From Hymenopus coronatus (Eukaryota; Arthropoda; Insecta; Mantodea; Hymenopodidae), in NCBI GenBank assembly GCA_030762935.1, contig CM060892.1, forward strand, positions 89,393,827-89,457,826: a stretch of 64,000 bases of DNA. The letters run 5' to 3'. The notes under the pieces were generated by a model, which saw only the letters and a program-made list of their open reading frames with translations, searched no databases and was not told the DNA's origin. This document shows positions 35,401 through 46,563 of this stretch, piece by piece (the stretch's first letter is position 1; each line of letters begins with the position of its first letter). The translations under genes and the position numbers were made by a program.

Positions 35401-35710
35401 CAGCTACCCGCCGTCCATGGCATGTGCATCGCTGCACGATAACGCTCCGGTCCTTCAGACTCGGTACAATCCACAACACAACTACTGCAATTCTTCCTCC
35501 TTTTTAGCGGGAGAAAATGACGTCACAAACTTTCTGGAAAACCAGCAAAAGATACTGGAGGCCAAAACTTGGAGAAACATCGAGAGTGATGTTCCCGAGA
35601 CTACCTGTTACATCTGTTCTGTGTTGTTTACGTATCCAACTGCAATGTCCAACTCCACGTGGCATACCAGAGCGTACCTGAGAGGTGGTCACGAACACAG
35701 ACAAAATATG
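35401..35710 (+). CDS. candidate host coding exon, cysteine/histidine motif
   Basis: A frame open from before 35401 to 35758, with balanced codons and a mixed third position in AT-rich DNA. The product reads MACASLHDNAPVLQTRYNP, then NDVTNFLENQQKILEAKTW and RNIESDVPETTCYICSVLF, then a CxxC...H...HxH pattern (CYIC, THIS far downstream HTRAYLRGGHEH) like a loose U1/C2H2 zinc finger. A possible acceptor TTTACAG ends at 35400. No convincing donor was found; the frame becomes AT-rich non-coding-like after about 35710. No family assigned. Alternative: a decayed retroposed exon. Confidence 0.4.
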
Positions 35711-36357
35711 TTACAATATCTTCTATGGTGTTATTTTGTGCTCCCATTCCATATTTAACTACTTCACTTTTCCGTTGTACTTCTTGAATCCATTCTGTTC
35801 TTACATATCCAATGATACATTTCCATTGCCAAAATTAATTTTTAAATATCTTCATGAATTTGGTTTATATAAATCTGTACGTTATTTAAAAGTTTTATGA
35901 ATTTTATAGTTGTATTTGTTATCCTATCGTTATTTCATAACATAGAAATTCACCTAATCAAATATCAATTTTGAATATTTCTATTCCAAATTAAAAAAAG
36001 AAACAAATAACACTATTCTTTTAAGCTATAACAACAATAAAAATAATAATTTTAGTCATAGTTTTCAATACGTATACTGTTCTCTCAACCAATTCGTAGA
36101 TATTCACAATTCTGGCTTTAATAGCTCACAATATATAAGATTGAACTCCTAAATATGACATTAAAGAAACGAAAGATTTGAATGTTTACTCTGACGCTTG
36201 ACATTTCATTTCACCTGATACTTCATTCTGACAAATAAACTCTTTATCTATTACTAATTCAGTATACAAGGGCGTTCCTCTCTCCTCCAATAAAGCGTCC
36301 CTAGAGTCGATTCCTTCGGAAATTCCCATATGCAATATTTCTTCTCTTACTCACACT

Positions 36358-36399
<42 letters not shown>

Positions 36400-36533
36400 C
36401 ACACTCACACACACACTCACACTCACACACACTCACACTCACACTCACACACTCACTCTCCTCTTTCTAACCGGATCTCGCTCTCTGAACGCCAAGGCAT
36501 AGCCCAAATCCTTCTTAAAATCATTCTTTTATT
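35711..36533. other. AT-rich intergenic with CA array
   Basis: Holds the compound CA repeat listed below; otherwise nothing recognised. Confidence 0.4.
36351..36459. repeat. (CA)n / (CACT)n compound microsatellite
   Basis: A pure CA run followed by CACTCA and CACACT units. It is not inside an HP copy, unlike most CA tracts here. Confidence 0.95.
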
Positions 36534-36536
36534 CTT

Positions 36537-36728
36537 TTACTTTCTCTACTATGTGCAGTACGTAAGGGGATTATGTTCCAACCAAAAATTCATGTCTACA
36601 TTTGACAGGAAATATATGTTTTGAAGCCCCCTGAACCCAAAATAAAAGGCGTTTTAGGAAAAATGTGCTCGTATTTTGTGTATGTCAACATACTTAACAA
36701 AATAACTCAGAACAAAAGCAAACAATTC
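36537..36728 (-). repeat. HP repeat, 3'-terminal fragment
   Basis: ACTTTCTCTACTATGTGCAG end, then CCAAAAATTCATG, GGAAATATATGTTTTG and AACTCAGAACAAAAGC, where it stops. Another minus copy starts 15-20 bp further on, so the two are in tandem. Confidence 0.8.
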
Positions 36729-36742
36729 CTACCCTCTCTACA

Positions 36743-37582
36743 CCAACTATTTGCATTATGTATAGAGAAGGTATTGTACTCCGACCAAAAATGTGATACC
36801 AAGATTTCACTGGAAATATGTATTTTGAGGTCCCCAATATCCCAAAGTAAAACATTTTTATAAAAAGATCCGTGTTTGTGCGTGTCTTTGGATAGTATAA
36901 CTCAAAAACTAAAATACCGTTAAATACTAAACCTTTTGTTTAAGTTTGGTATCTTCTAAGGATACAATACGATGATTTTCAAGAAAACCCTTACCTCAAT
37001 CTACACTTTACATAGAAAAATTATTGAAAATGTTTTTCTCAAAAATGGCTCTACGATTTTGATTAAAATACCGTATATTAAATCTATTTAAATAAAAATA
37101 AAATGTACATCTTGAATTTTCTGAAGACCTGTTCATGCTGGATGATTTTTGCGTAAGAGGTACACAAAAAGTTACTACACGAAAAATTTATGTCTTGTTA
37201 AAACACACAATGTTTGTGTCACACTTTTTTGTTGCAGAGTTGACGGTTTCCGAGATATTTCTTGTTGTTGTTTTCAATTTTAAACTACGCATCTTCTCAA
37301 AAGGGGTAACCTTTCGTTTCATCTCTCCTTTGTTTTTCTCAAATGCAAAGCGAAGCCGAACTTATTTGCTCACATGTCGATCGGGTTTTAAAAGATTTGA
37401 TTATCGGTTTAGCCTAAAAGGTAATTCCCTTATTTATTTTCTGCTTATGAGGAACTAAGTAGCAAACCAAATATGTTAATGCTCATTTTGTTGAGCATGA
37501 CATAGATAGAAAAATAATTTTTTGTAAGAATAGTTTGTTTGCAAAACAGGTGGAAAAAGTCGTGTGAATGCAACACATCAGA
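36743..37582 (-). repeat. HP repeat, full copy
   Basis: TCTCTACACC...GTATAGAGAAGG at the hairpin end, AACTCAAAAACTAAAATACC, TACACTTTACATAG, and the rest of the interior to GGAAAAAGTCGTGTG and CATCAGA at 37582. The TG tract is reduced to GTGTTTGTGCGTGTC. Confidence 0.85.
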
Positions 37583-37589
37583 TTTGTTT

Positions 37590-38150
37590 AAAAAGTAAAT
37601 ATGGTATTTCAATTTAGAAGCTTCTAAGAATGAGATACGAAGATTTTCAAATAAATCCTTCCACCCCAAACTACCCTTAATTTTTCAAAGATTCTGATTT
37701 GGCAAAAAAATGGGTAAAACAATGTGGTTAAATACTACATCTTTAATGATAAGCTAAATGCATATCTGAAATTTTCTAAAAACAGCCTCAGAGGTTGTCT
37801 CCATTGAATGACTTTTTCATAGCTGTTAAACATATGACCAAGTAACTTCTAGTTACCGATTTCGGAAAGCCCCTTACTTATTGATTTGCATTTAAGGGAA
37901 AACAAAAAATAACTTTAAGTTCTTCAAATTTTACCTAAATATTTTTTCTCGTCCTTGTAAATAAAAAAATATAATTCAAAGCCATTACAAGGCGATCCGA
38001 TCTTAAGAGATTTGACTATCACTTAAAGCCTACTGCATTTCACTAGTTACATTGTACCAACAAAGAAACGTGCGATAAAACAACTTCTGGAACTGTTTTA
38101 CTCGATTAACATGAAAGAGATAAAATATGTGTTTCAAAGAACAGCTTGTA
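37590..38150 (-). repeat. HP repeat, old internal part
   Basis: Starts in the AAATATGGTATTTCAATTTAG region without a hairpin end and runs through CCACCCCAAACTACCC, ATTTTCTAAAAACAGCCTC, TTTGACTATCACTTAAAGCC, TCGATTAACATGAAAGAG. The 5' end is lost near 38150. It follows the previous copy head to tail. Confidence 0.65.
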
Positions 38151-38224
38151 CAAACTCCCACCATTCAAGTTTTATCACCTTTTACACCATGTAATTATAA
38201 TAAACATAAATATTAATAAATTAC

Positions 38225-38700
38225 ATAAAAATTCGGTATCCAGACTTCCCATAAAAATGTTTCGACACCCTTTAATTAAAAAATACATTTTAGAAAACAT
38301 TTCACACTTGTACAGGTATGTAAAAGCATAACTCAAAACAAAACATAGCTTAAATTCAAGAGCTCAGTTCCGTTCAATAATGTAACAGGAAGATTTTCAA
38401 GAAAATTATATATGTAGTTAAAATGGAGGAACGTTTTGTTTACGTTTTCTCAAAATTGGCTCTATCCATTTTGATTTAAAAGCCATATTTGAAGATTACT
38501 TTTTATGTAAAATAAAACTTATCAAATTTTGTCAAAATACACTAAGTTCCTTTCATTTAGAGCCATTTTGTAAAATTGTCAAGATAGGCAAAATATTAAA
38601 TTTATAAAATTGTGCATCTCATTAAAACAAACTATTTACTTTAAACACATTTCTCTATGACTAAGTATTTCCGAGATATTCTTTATATTAGTTTGATGTT
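38225..38700 (-). repeat. HP repeat, old partial copy
   Basis: Diverged minus copy: ATTCGGTATCCAGACTTCCC, AAGCATAACTCAAAACAAAAC, CTCAAAATTGGCTCTATCC, TTCCGAGATATTCTTTATA. Both ends are missing. Confidence 0.55.
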
Positions 38701-39245
38701 TCATTGCTTCTAGCTTTCTCAAGTAGGAGGTATAAATTAAGAGTTTTAGTAGTGAGACAGTACATATCTTGGCCCGGGGCAAAAGTATATTCTTAGAAGA
38801 GAAAATATAAATGTACAATGAAAATGGGAAGAGTAGAAAAACTTTTCACACCTATAAGGCACAAGCTCGGGGTACAAGATCTGTTATCTGCCGTGCATTG
38901 ACCCGAGGGAAAGGGGGGGCGAGAATGCCCTGCCCAAGGATAACTAACGGGACACAGCAAGACAATGATTCTCGCTGTTCAGGAGACATTTAAAGCTACT
39001 TGGTGAAGGACCTCCGAACAACCAATATGTGCAATTTAGAATTCGTGATGGAGCCGAACAGGCGACATTTTAAGGCACTTGAATAATAACGACCAAGATG
39101 TGGTATTTGAGCGCGAGGTGTAATCCTTAGTTTGTGACGCAAGTAAGTGATTTTAAGACCGATCATAGTACGTAGTAAATCACGGCCTCAACATTAATAA
39201 ACAATAACATTTGCGGGCTAGTAAAGTGTAACGTCACAGAAAAAA
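38701..39245. other. intergenic; GC-richer patch 38870-39000
   Basis: A short GC-richer patch with a seven-G run. No match or domain recognised. Confidence 0.3.
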
Positions 39246-39247
39246 TT

Positions 39248-39420
39248 AAGAAGTATACGCGTGTGTTCTACGGCGGAGAAAGGTCGGACTCAATAAAGCA
39301 CTTGTGTCTCACCGCTACCTGAAAGGGTTTCCATGCTAATAAAAACCCTGAGAAAATCCAACCTCAATTCCACACCATTCCAATAAATATAAACTGTGCC
39401 CTCGGCACGAACCTTGTACC
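39248..39420 (-). repeat. low-copy repeat, family of 53763
   Basis: Shares ordered blocks with 53763-53950: GTGTGTTCTACGGCGGA, CTTGTGTCTCACC, CCTGA, CCATGCTAA and TTCCACACCATTCC. The 53.9-kb copy continues on the minus strand into a tRNA-like head, so this may be a SINE body fragment read on the minus strand. Confidence 0.4.
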
Positions 39421-41396
39421 GCCACAGTAGTCGTACAAAGAGATAGGAATTTCAAAGCCAAATTTATACGATTTGAAGTGTCTGACTCCCGCTTTAGCCT
39501 TCCTAGTCAACTTAAAATGCCTAAATGTGAAATGGTGTTTTTCTATTATTAAGAATTAGATTAAAATAGGGTTTACAAATACTGTGAAAACTGAGTAGAG
39601 AATATCAGATTTTATCAAGTATAAAGTCACAATTAATTTTATAGGAATTTCATAAAACAAATTCATTATTACATAGCGACCCGCCTTGTAAAGTATGCCT
39701 ACCTTTTAACCTGCTTTATTCTTTTGTTATGAGAAAGACTCAAACCAATTCCAGTTTGAGAAAAAACCCACTAGCAAAGTTGATTAGCATTGTTTTCTCA
39801 TGTGAAAATCTTCATCCAATATCCTCGAGATGTTTGATCATCTAAGATCTATACAGCGCACATGCAGTGCTATCTGGAGGCCACCGCCACACCTCAGCAT
39901 GTTTCCAAATCTTTAGAATAAGTCTGCTTTCGTGTAGAGAGTTTACGAAGCATCTTAATTTAATGAGTACTAATACCAACTTATAATGTGTACTGATGGA
40001 CAGGACTGCTAAGCAGTGCTCAGTATTGCCAAACTGACTGTGTTAGGGATCTCCAACATGTGAAGAATCAATGTGATCCTTAGACATTCTTATTGTAATA
40101 ACGGTGTTTTTATAAAATCAAGAAATAAAAAAACGTATGAATATATTTAACCATCATAGTTATATGGTTCATGTTTTTTTGTAATAACAATCCTATCTTG
40201 AAATGTTGCATGTATATATTATATAACTCGGAAAAGTGAATGAAACGTTGCTCTGCTATTCTGATGATATTTTAAGCTTTTATATTTAGATAATATGGTT
40301 GAAGTTCGGCCACCATCACGGACACTGACAAATTTATGCCCAAATGTATTTGATTTTGAAGCATTTCTCCAGCATTTAATACCTGTTAGAAGTTTTTACC
40401 TCTTAAATGAGAATACATCTTTAGAATGATTGTGATTTTACTGTATTCTTTTTATACCTACAAGAAGCGATAAAATATTTATTGTAAATTTATGGCATTA
40501 ACAAAAGTAAACAGTAGAATAAGATCTTGTAAATATTGTTTTATCATATCGTGTTTTCTTCTTTGTGCCACCTCCTGTGATCGTTTGCTGTTGAAGGCAA
40601 TATCTGACGTCTTGAAGTACTTCGAAAAAGAATCATTGTGAACGCACACGCTGACTGGCGGAGGTGGACCTGTTGGTGTGGGAGCATGATGACGTAGATT
40701 CAGCAGTTACGAGAGCTTCCTCCCGGGCTAGCCAGTGGTTTGAAGTTAGACGGCGAATCTAATGAGACGAGAGGTAGTCTGGTCTTGAGAAGCAATTTTA
40801 GCAGCTATGTAGTGACGATAGGACGAATTTGCATACTTTTAGGTCTATTCTAAATGTTTCTATTCTGTTTTTGGTGATATAATTTTATTTTTCCATTCCT
40901 ACCTCACTTCAATTCAGAAACAATACAAGGCCAGAATGCCATGAGCGTTTAATTCAGAATAGCAAAATTTTCAGTTGCACGGGGAGCAATCATTGCTACC
41001 TGTTACTTAAATATACAGAACCAATTACATTAATCTACAGCCAAAAGTTATCCCAATAAAGCGTGCGTCTGTTGTGTCTGTGTGAGTGGAGTATTTATTT
41101 ATTTATTTTTAATTTATTTACACCAATTGGCACTGACCGGTGGTGGAGGTAAATGTACAAAATCCATTAACGTTAATAATCTTACAGTTAATAATAGTAA
41201 ACACAAATTAATGATGGTAACACAACTAATATACTATATATACATGGTTTTTAAAATACCTAACTACCAATTAATCAGTATAGCAATACTATGTCTATTA
41301 CGACCATATTCACAAACAGTTCCTATGAAGCCTCAACATGAATAGTTATAGAACCGTTTTTTGAGATCCTTAATTACTTCATAATGTTTACCTTGA
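39421..41396. other. intergenic; LINE 3' flank at right
   Basis: No gene recognised. A GC-richer patch lies at 40560-40800. From about 41090 the sequence may be the 3' UTR of the minus-strand LINE that follows. Confidence 0.35.
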
Positions 41397-41862
41397 TTAT
41401 CTAACATTTATTATCCTTAAATTATCCCTAAACTTCCGAGGGCAGCCCTGAGAGGCTGCTACAGGCAATTCTTTCCATTCTTCAATGGTCCTACAAACAA
41501 AAGAAAATGTTCCTACGTTGGTTCAGTACCTTCTACCCTTAATTTTATACCAAGGATCGTATCATACGTAGATTACGGGTTTTTTAATCTATTTATAACA
41601 TCCACCCATGCATTTAAATCAGTATGAGCTTTAAATAATGCGACTAACCTATGTGTTTTACGCTGCCATGTATTTTCTTCACCTTTGTAAACGCAAAATC
41701 TTTCCCTCTCTTTATGAATTTTATAGCCCTTCTCTGAATCTTTTCCAGAGAACAAGTTTGAATAACGCCGCATGCATCCCAGCATGCTACTCAATATTCC
41801 GTAACTGGCCACACTAAGGACTTGTAGGCAATTTTCCGGGACTGTGCGCTCCCTTTTTTCAG
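41397..41862 (-). pseudogene. LINE reverse transcriptase C-terminal relic (CR1/jockey-like)
   Basis: Minus-strand translation across two frameshifts gives the region downstream of the RT palm common to CR1/L2/jockey-type non-LTR retrotransposons. In order: AYKSLVWPVTEYWVACWDAC, SLEKIQRRAIKFIKREGK, then KTHRLVALFKAHTDLNAWVD and VINRLKNP, then YKIKGRRY, NVGTFSFVCRTIEEWKELP, ending at a stop at 41399-41397. Stops interrupt it in several places. The 5' part is absent, as usual for 5'-truncated LINE insertions. Confidence 0.85.
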
Positions 41863-42159
41863 TATTCTCAATTATGTCATAACTTATTAGCCATAACTTA
41901 TTAATTTAAGTCGCTAAACACCAAAATTCCTTTCATGTTTTTAGATTGATTCGCATTTCTGCAAAACACAGTTCAGGCTGTTTGTTGCGTTACCCTTCGA
42001 TTTTCACATATTTGAGTAAATATTTTTGAAATATCTTTAATGGAAATATGAGGGTTAATTTATAATTAGCAGGTAAATTCCAACCCTTAAATTTAATAAC
42101 TCAGTTCAGATTCAGATTTCTGTTTTCTAAAAAAATTGTTCAACGAAGGTCCTCTTCGT
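41863..42159. other. AT-rich, nothing recognised
   Basis: No continuation of the LINE palm or YADD motif seen on the minus strand. Confidence 0.35.
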
Positions 42160-43168
42160 TCTAAGAACTTTTACATTACTGGTAAACTCTAAGAGATGGA
42201 CTAAAACTTCCTGCACAAAAATGGTAAAACACACAATTTGTGTCAAGCACACGTTTTTTTATACCTAAAGACTAACGAGATATTGCCTGATCTGGTTTTC
42301 AATTTTAAAATATTTGCAATTTTATCAAAAGGGAACCCCTCATACTTTTCATCTCTATTTTGTGTTTTTCCAGGCCGTGGAAAGAGAACCTAACTTTTAT
42401 GTCAGCCTCATAGCGACAGATTTTAAAAGATTTTACAAATCTTAAGGATTGTGTAGTTTCCTGTTTCTCTTATTTATAAGGAACTAAAAAATCTGATATG
42501 TTCCATTCTCATGACTTTCTCTACATCTTTGCCAAAAATTGTTAAAAAGTTTAGGCTTCTATTTACTTTATGCTAATTGCGAAAACATATGCAAAATAGT
42601 TTTATTACTTGCTTCCTTGTAAGCAGGAATGAAGTAAGGGAGTACCATAGGTTAAAGTGATAGTCAAAAGCTGGTTGCTATGTGACTAAGACTTCCTGTG
42701 CTTGTATGGACAGGAGTTGATAAATTCCTGTATAAGAAAATATGTTTTTCACAGCTGAAACCAAAAACAAGGAATATGTTAAAAACTATAAGCTGCACGA
42801 AAAAATGTATACAACATAAATTGTGTCGTTTAACATGCTCTATATTTTCTGTGGTAAGTTTTTGTCCATCTCTTTAGCAGTTATGCAGTTATCTGTAAAG
42901 TTCAGAATAAAGTAGTCTTCAGAGGCTATTCCCTGAAAATTCAAGATATACATCTTATTTCTCAAGTAAATATCTTAAATATACGAGATTTTAATCAAAA
43001 CCGTTAGAGTCATTTTTAAGAAAATCAAAATTTTTGAAATTGTTTCTATGTAAAGGGTAGTTTGGATTGGCGGGGATTTTCTTGAAAATCTTCGTGTCAC
43101 ATCCTTGGAAGATACCAAACATAAATACCAAGTTAGGTTTTTAACGGTCTTTTCATTTTTGAGCTATG

Positions 43169-43203
<35 letters not shown>

Positions 43204-43462
43204 GACAGACAGACTCACACGGACATTTTTCTAGAAATTCGTTTTTTGTATTCAGGGGATCTCAAAACATATACTTCCGGTGAAATCTGGGTATCGAATT
43301 TTTGGGTGGAATACAATACTTCCTCTATACACTATGTACATAGTACGTATAGAGAAAATAATAAAAATACCATTTCTGCTAATATTTATCTCTGACGAAG
43401 ACAAAAGAAACATTTGTTTTCAAAACAGATATAGAAAAGACATGCGAGTAGAACGCATAAGA
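42160..43462 (-). repeat. HP repeat, minus copy split by a nested plus copy
   Basis: Left part 42160-42491: TACTGGTAAACTCTAAGAGA, AAAACACACAATTTGTG, ACGAGATATTGCC, TTATAAGGAACTAA. Right part 43360-43462 resumes with ACCATTTCTGCTAATATTTA, TTTTCAAAACAG and GCATAAGA at the 5' end. The consensus runs directly from AAGGAACTAA to the CATTTCTGCTAA segment, so the plus copy between is an insertion. Confidence 0.85.
42492..43359 (+). repeat. HP repeat, full copy nested in another HP
   Basis: TCTGATATGTTCCATTC to GTATAGAGAAAAT. CA tract with CAGACAGA extension at 43168-43217; clean end hairpin CTCTATACACTATGTACATA. Inserted in an older minus copy at an A-rich site near its 5' end. Confidence 0.9.
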
Positions 43463-43670
43463 TTGTGTTAGTATGCTCTCTTGGGGTTTTAGGAACTTTA
43501 ATTTTTCTCTTTTCCATAACATTTGGCAACGATATTTGAGAGATTAATAGGGAGTGAACAGAGTTTATACAATATCCCCTGTAGCATCTGTTATTATTCG
43601 CATATTGAAACGCTTTTTATTTGAATTTACTTAAGCTATTATTGTTGTACTTCCTCGTGCACTCCTTTTT

Positions 43671-44509
43671 ACTTTTTCTAGTATGTATGTACAACATACA
43701 TAATAGATAGAGAAGGTATTGTATTCCACCCAAAAATTCGATGTCGAGGTTTCATAATGTTTTGCGGTCCCATGTATCCGAAAAAAAGCTATTTTAGAAA
43801 AAGGTAAGTGAGCGTGTGTGTGTCTGTGGAGAGAATAGCTAAAAAAACTAAAAGACCATAAAATACCAAACTTGTCATTTAAGTGTAGTATCTTCCAAGG
43901 ATGCAACACGACAATTTTGAAGAAAAGCCCTCGTTCTAAACTATTCTTTACATGGAAAATGTTTGAAAATTGTGTTTTTCTCAAAACTGCCCATAACAAT
44001 ATTGATTAAAATGTTGTATATTCAAAATATTTTCATCTTAAATAAAATCTACGTCTTGAATATTCTGGGAATAGCTTCTTCAGACCTGTTCATTCTGAGG
44101 GCATTTTGCTGAAATTTGCCTAACTGGTAAACCGTAATAAATAGACAAAAATGTATTGTACAAAAAGTTGATCCTGTTAAAACACACAAAACAGTTTCAG
44201 AAATATACCTTGTTAATGGGTTCAATGTCAGGCTACTTAAACTTCTCTTGAAAGGTAGCTCATCTTTCTTTCGTCTCTCTTTTGTTTGCTCCTGACTAGC
44301 AAAGAGAACGGACTTTTAATTATTTTATATAGTGAAGGCTCTTAAAGGAATTGACTATCAATTTAGCCTTTGCCTACAAAGAATCAAGTAGTAAGACGAG
44401 TTCTGCTAACGATTATCTCGATTAGCATGATATAGGTAAAAATAATAATTTTTTGTAAGAAAGGTTTGCTTGCGGAACAGTTAAAGCCATGTGAATGAAA
44501 CACCTCAGA
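43671..44509 (-). repeat. HP repeat, full copy
   Basis: The hairpin end has a different stem from the consensus that still pairs (TATGTATGT with ACATACATA). GTGTGTGTG tract near 43815; the interior is complete to TAAAGCCATGTGAATG and CCTCAGA at the 5' end. Confidence 0.85.
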
Positions 44510-45175
44510 ATTTTTTTTCATTTAATAACATTGTGGTGTCCAAAAAAACCGTTAGTATTTCATATTTTATTAAATGACATAAACTCAGTATTTGAGGTGC
44601 ATTTCATAAGCTGTTAGAAATCTCAAAGCTCAAGATTTTGAGCACCTATGTCCACACTTTAGATTCATCTCGATCAAAACCTTATTTACTTAAATGGCAA
44701 TGTGAGTATCGACCCTTTCCGTTTACTTAATCTGCAAAATGTGGAAAGAAAATGAATTTTGGGTTTCTTCATAGTTTTATTACGAATATCTGGCGCATGT
44801 CACACACCGCCCTAAGGCAAACAATTACCAAGTTGAGGGGAGTACGGCGGACCTCACTCATTTCCCGGGAGTGTGCAACAGAGACAGGAAAAACTTTGCC
44901 AACAAAGTTTGTAGGGGAGAAGAGGGGGCTTCTTTATAGCAAAGGGGTGTGTGCAACAGAGATGGTGAACGTTGAGCGCTCTATTGATAAACATCACCCT
45001 GGATCCGCCTGCAGTGGGCTCAAGTCCCTTCATCATAATGCCTTATTCTAACGACTACCATGTACGCGCTGTGTAAAACACATCAAGGAAACGTCAAATA
45101 CTGAATTAGTGTCCTAAGGATGATAATCTATAACTAATAATAACGTTTATAATCGTATACCTTCTTTAGTACAGT
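44510..45175. other. intergenic; GC-richer patch 44790-45030
   Basis: A 99-codon plus frame crosses GC-richer DNA that contains GTGTGCAACAGAGA twice (about 44871 and 44949). No domain is recognised and a minus-strand frame is open too. Confidence 0.3.
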
Positions 45176-45262
45176 TTTACATTAACTATAGGAGCATTGA
45201 AAACTACCCAAAATTTCGATATTAGGATTTCACAATTTTAAGCAACTTGATCTTCCAAAAAA
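45176..45262 (-). repeat. HP repeat, 3'-terminal fragment
   Basis: Short minus fragment: ACCCAAAATTTCGATATTAG, GATTTCACAATTTTAAG. Abuts the following plus copy, again with hairpin ends facing outward. Confidence 0.5.
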
Positions 45263-45276
45263 ACATAGGTAAAATT

Positions 45277-45985
45277 TCTTATGGATTCCAGTCACATAAC
45301 TCCCTCTAGCTGCTTTACAAACAAACTTCGTCCAAAAGGTTATTCGAAATAAACTAATGCACTACGCTAATGCGAGAGTCAAATTTTTAAAGAACTGCTG
45401 CAATGCGATTGTCATTTAAATTCGCTTTTTGCATGACTAGGAGTAAGCAAAAAAAAAAATAAGTACGATTTCCTGTGTGAGCAAAGTATAGTTTAAAATT
45501 GAAACCAATAATAAGGATCCACAACAAAAATGTAAAATGTAAATTGTGTGTTTTGAAAACGAAAAGTAGATGAAAATGAAGATGACTTCAGATGCTTTTA
45601 CCAGAAAATTCAAGATATACATTTTATTTTTTATGTAAGTATCTTTAATATAATATTTTTATAAACATACTTGCAGCCATTTTTGAGAAAATCAAAATTA
45701 CTGAAAATTGTTCCATGTAAAGGGAAGTTTGGCGTGGGAGGATTCCTTTAAAATCTTCGTGTCGCATCCACGGGAGTTACAACCTAAATAACTAAGTTTT
45801 TGCATCTATCGGGGTTATGCTGTTAACACACACACACTACTGATCTTTTTCTAAAATTGCGTTTTTTGGATTCATTGAGGTGGTCTCAAACCTATTTCTG
45901 GTCAAATCTCGGCATCGATGGTTTTAGTATAATAAAATACCTTCTCTATCTACTATGAACATTATAAATATTTGCTAGAGAAAGT
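45277..45985 (+). repeat. HP repeat, full copy
   Basis: TCTTATGGATTCCAGTCACA at the 5' end, interior with some deletions, ACACACAC tract near 45825, and a decayed hairpin ending GCTAGAGAAAGT. Confidence 0.8.
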
Positions 45986-46024
45986 AAAAATGTGAATACC
46001 ATTAACTCCTAAAGAAATTCCATT

Positions 46025-46473
46025 AAGTACAAAACTGTAAGTCCAATATCTTCTAAAGCTGCTATATTAGATTATGCACGAAATTCCTCCAACGTAAACA
46101 AATCTTATTTTTTTTAGTTCTCACAAAAATTGTTCTAATAATTTGGATTAACATACCATACATAAGTTTATGATATTTTTGACAAATAAAGTGCATATTA
46201 AATTTTCTGGGAATAACCTCTCTTCATTATGAACTGCCAATGTTATTACTTAAGGACCCGATGTTAAATCATTTGGCTATCGCTTAACGTATTCTAATTT
46301 CCCTAATCCCCTTTTATGCACGTACCACAAAGATAATTAAATAAAAATATTCCTGTTTATTGTTAATTCAATTAACATAAAGTTGGTAGAAGAATAAGTT
46401 CTTGTTATAGTGAATAATCAATGTATTAGTAATATAATACTACTTCTGATAATAATATTGACACCACCACCAC

Positions 46474-46529
<56 letters not shown>

Positions 46530-46557
46530 TTATAGGTAATGTGAATGTAACACCAGA
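46025..46557 (-). repeat. HP repeat, minus copy without hairpin end
   Basis: Diverged: ATATCTTCTAAAGCTGCTAT, AATAAAGTGCATATTAAATT, TTTTCTGGGAATAACCTC, TTTGGCTATCGCTTAACG, then the (AAT)n array and GTGAATGTAACACCAGA at the 5' end. The next minus copy starts six bases later. Confidence 0.65.
46474..46529. repeat. (AAT)n microsatellite
   Basis: About 18 units, lying inside the 5'-terminal region of an HP minus copy, not at the family's usual CA position. Confidence 0.95.
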
Positions 46558-46563
46558 TGTTTT

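Noticed and set aside
36351..36459. CRISPR-like or regulatory array
   Set aside because: Units are 2-4 bp CA/CACT; it is a simple microsatellite without spacers.
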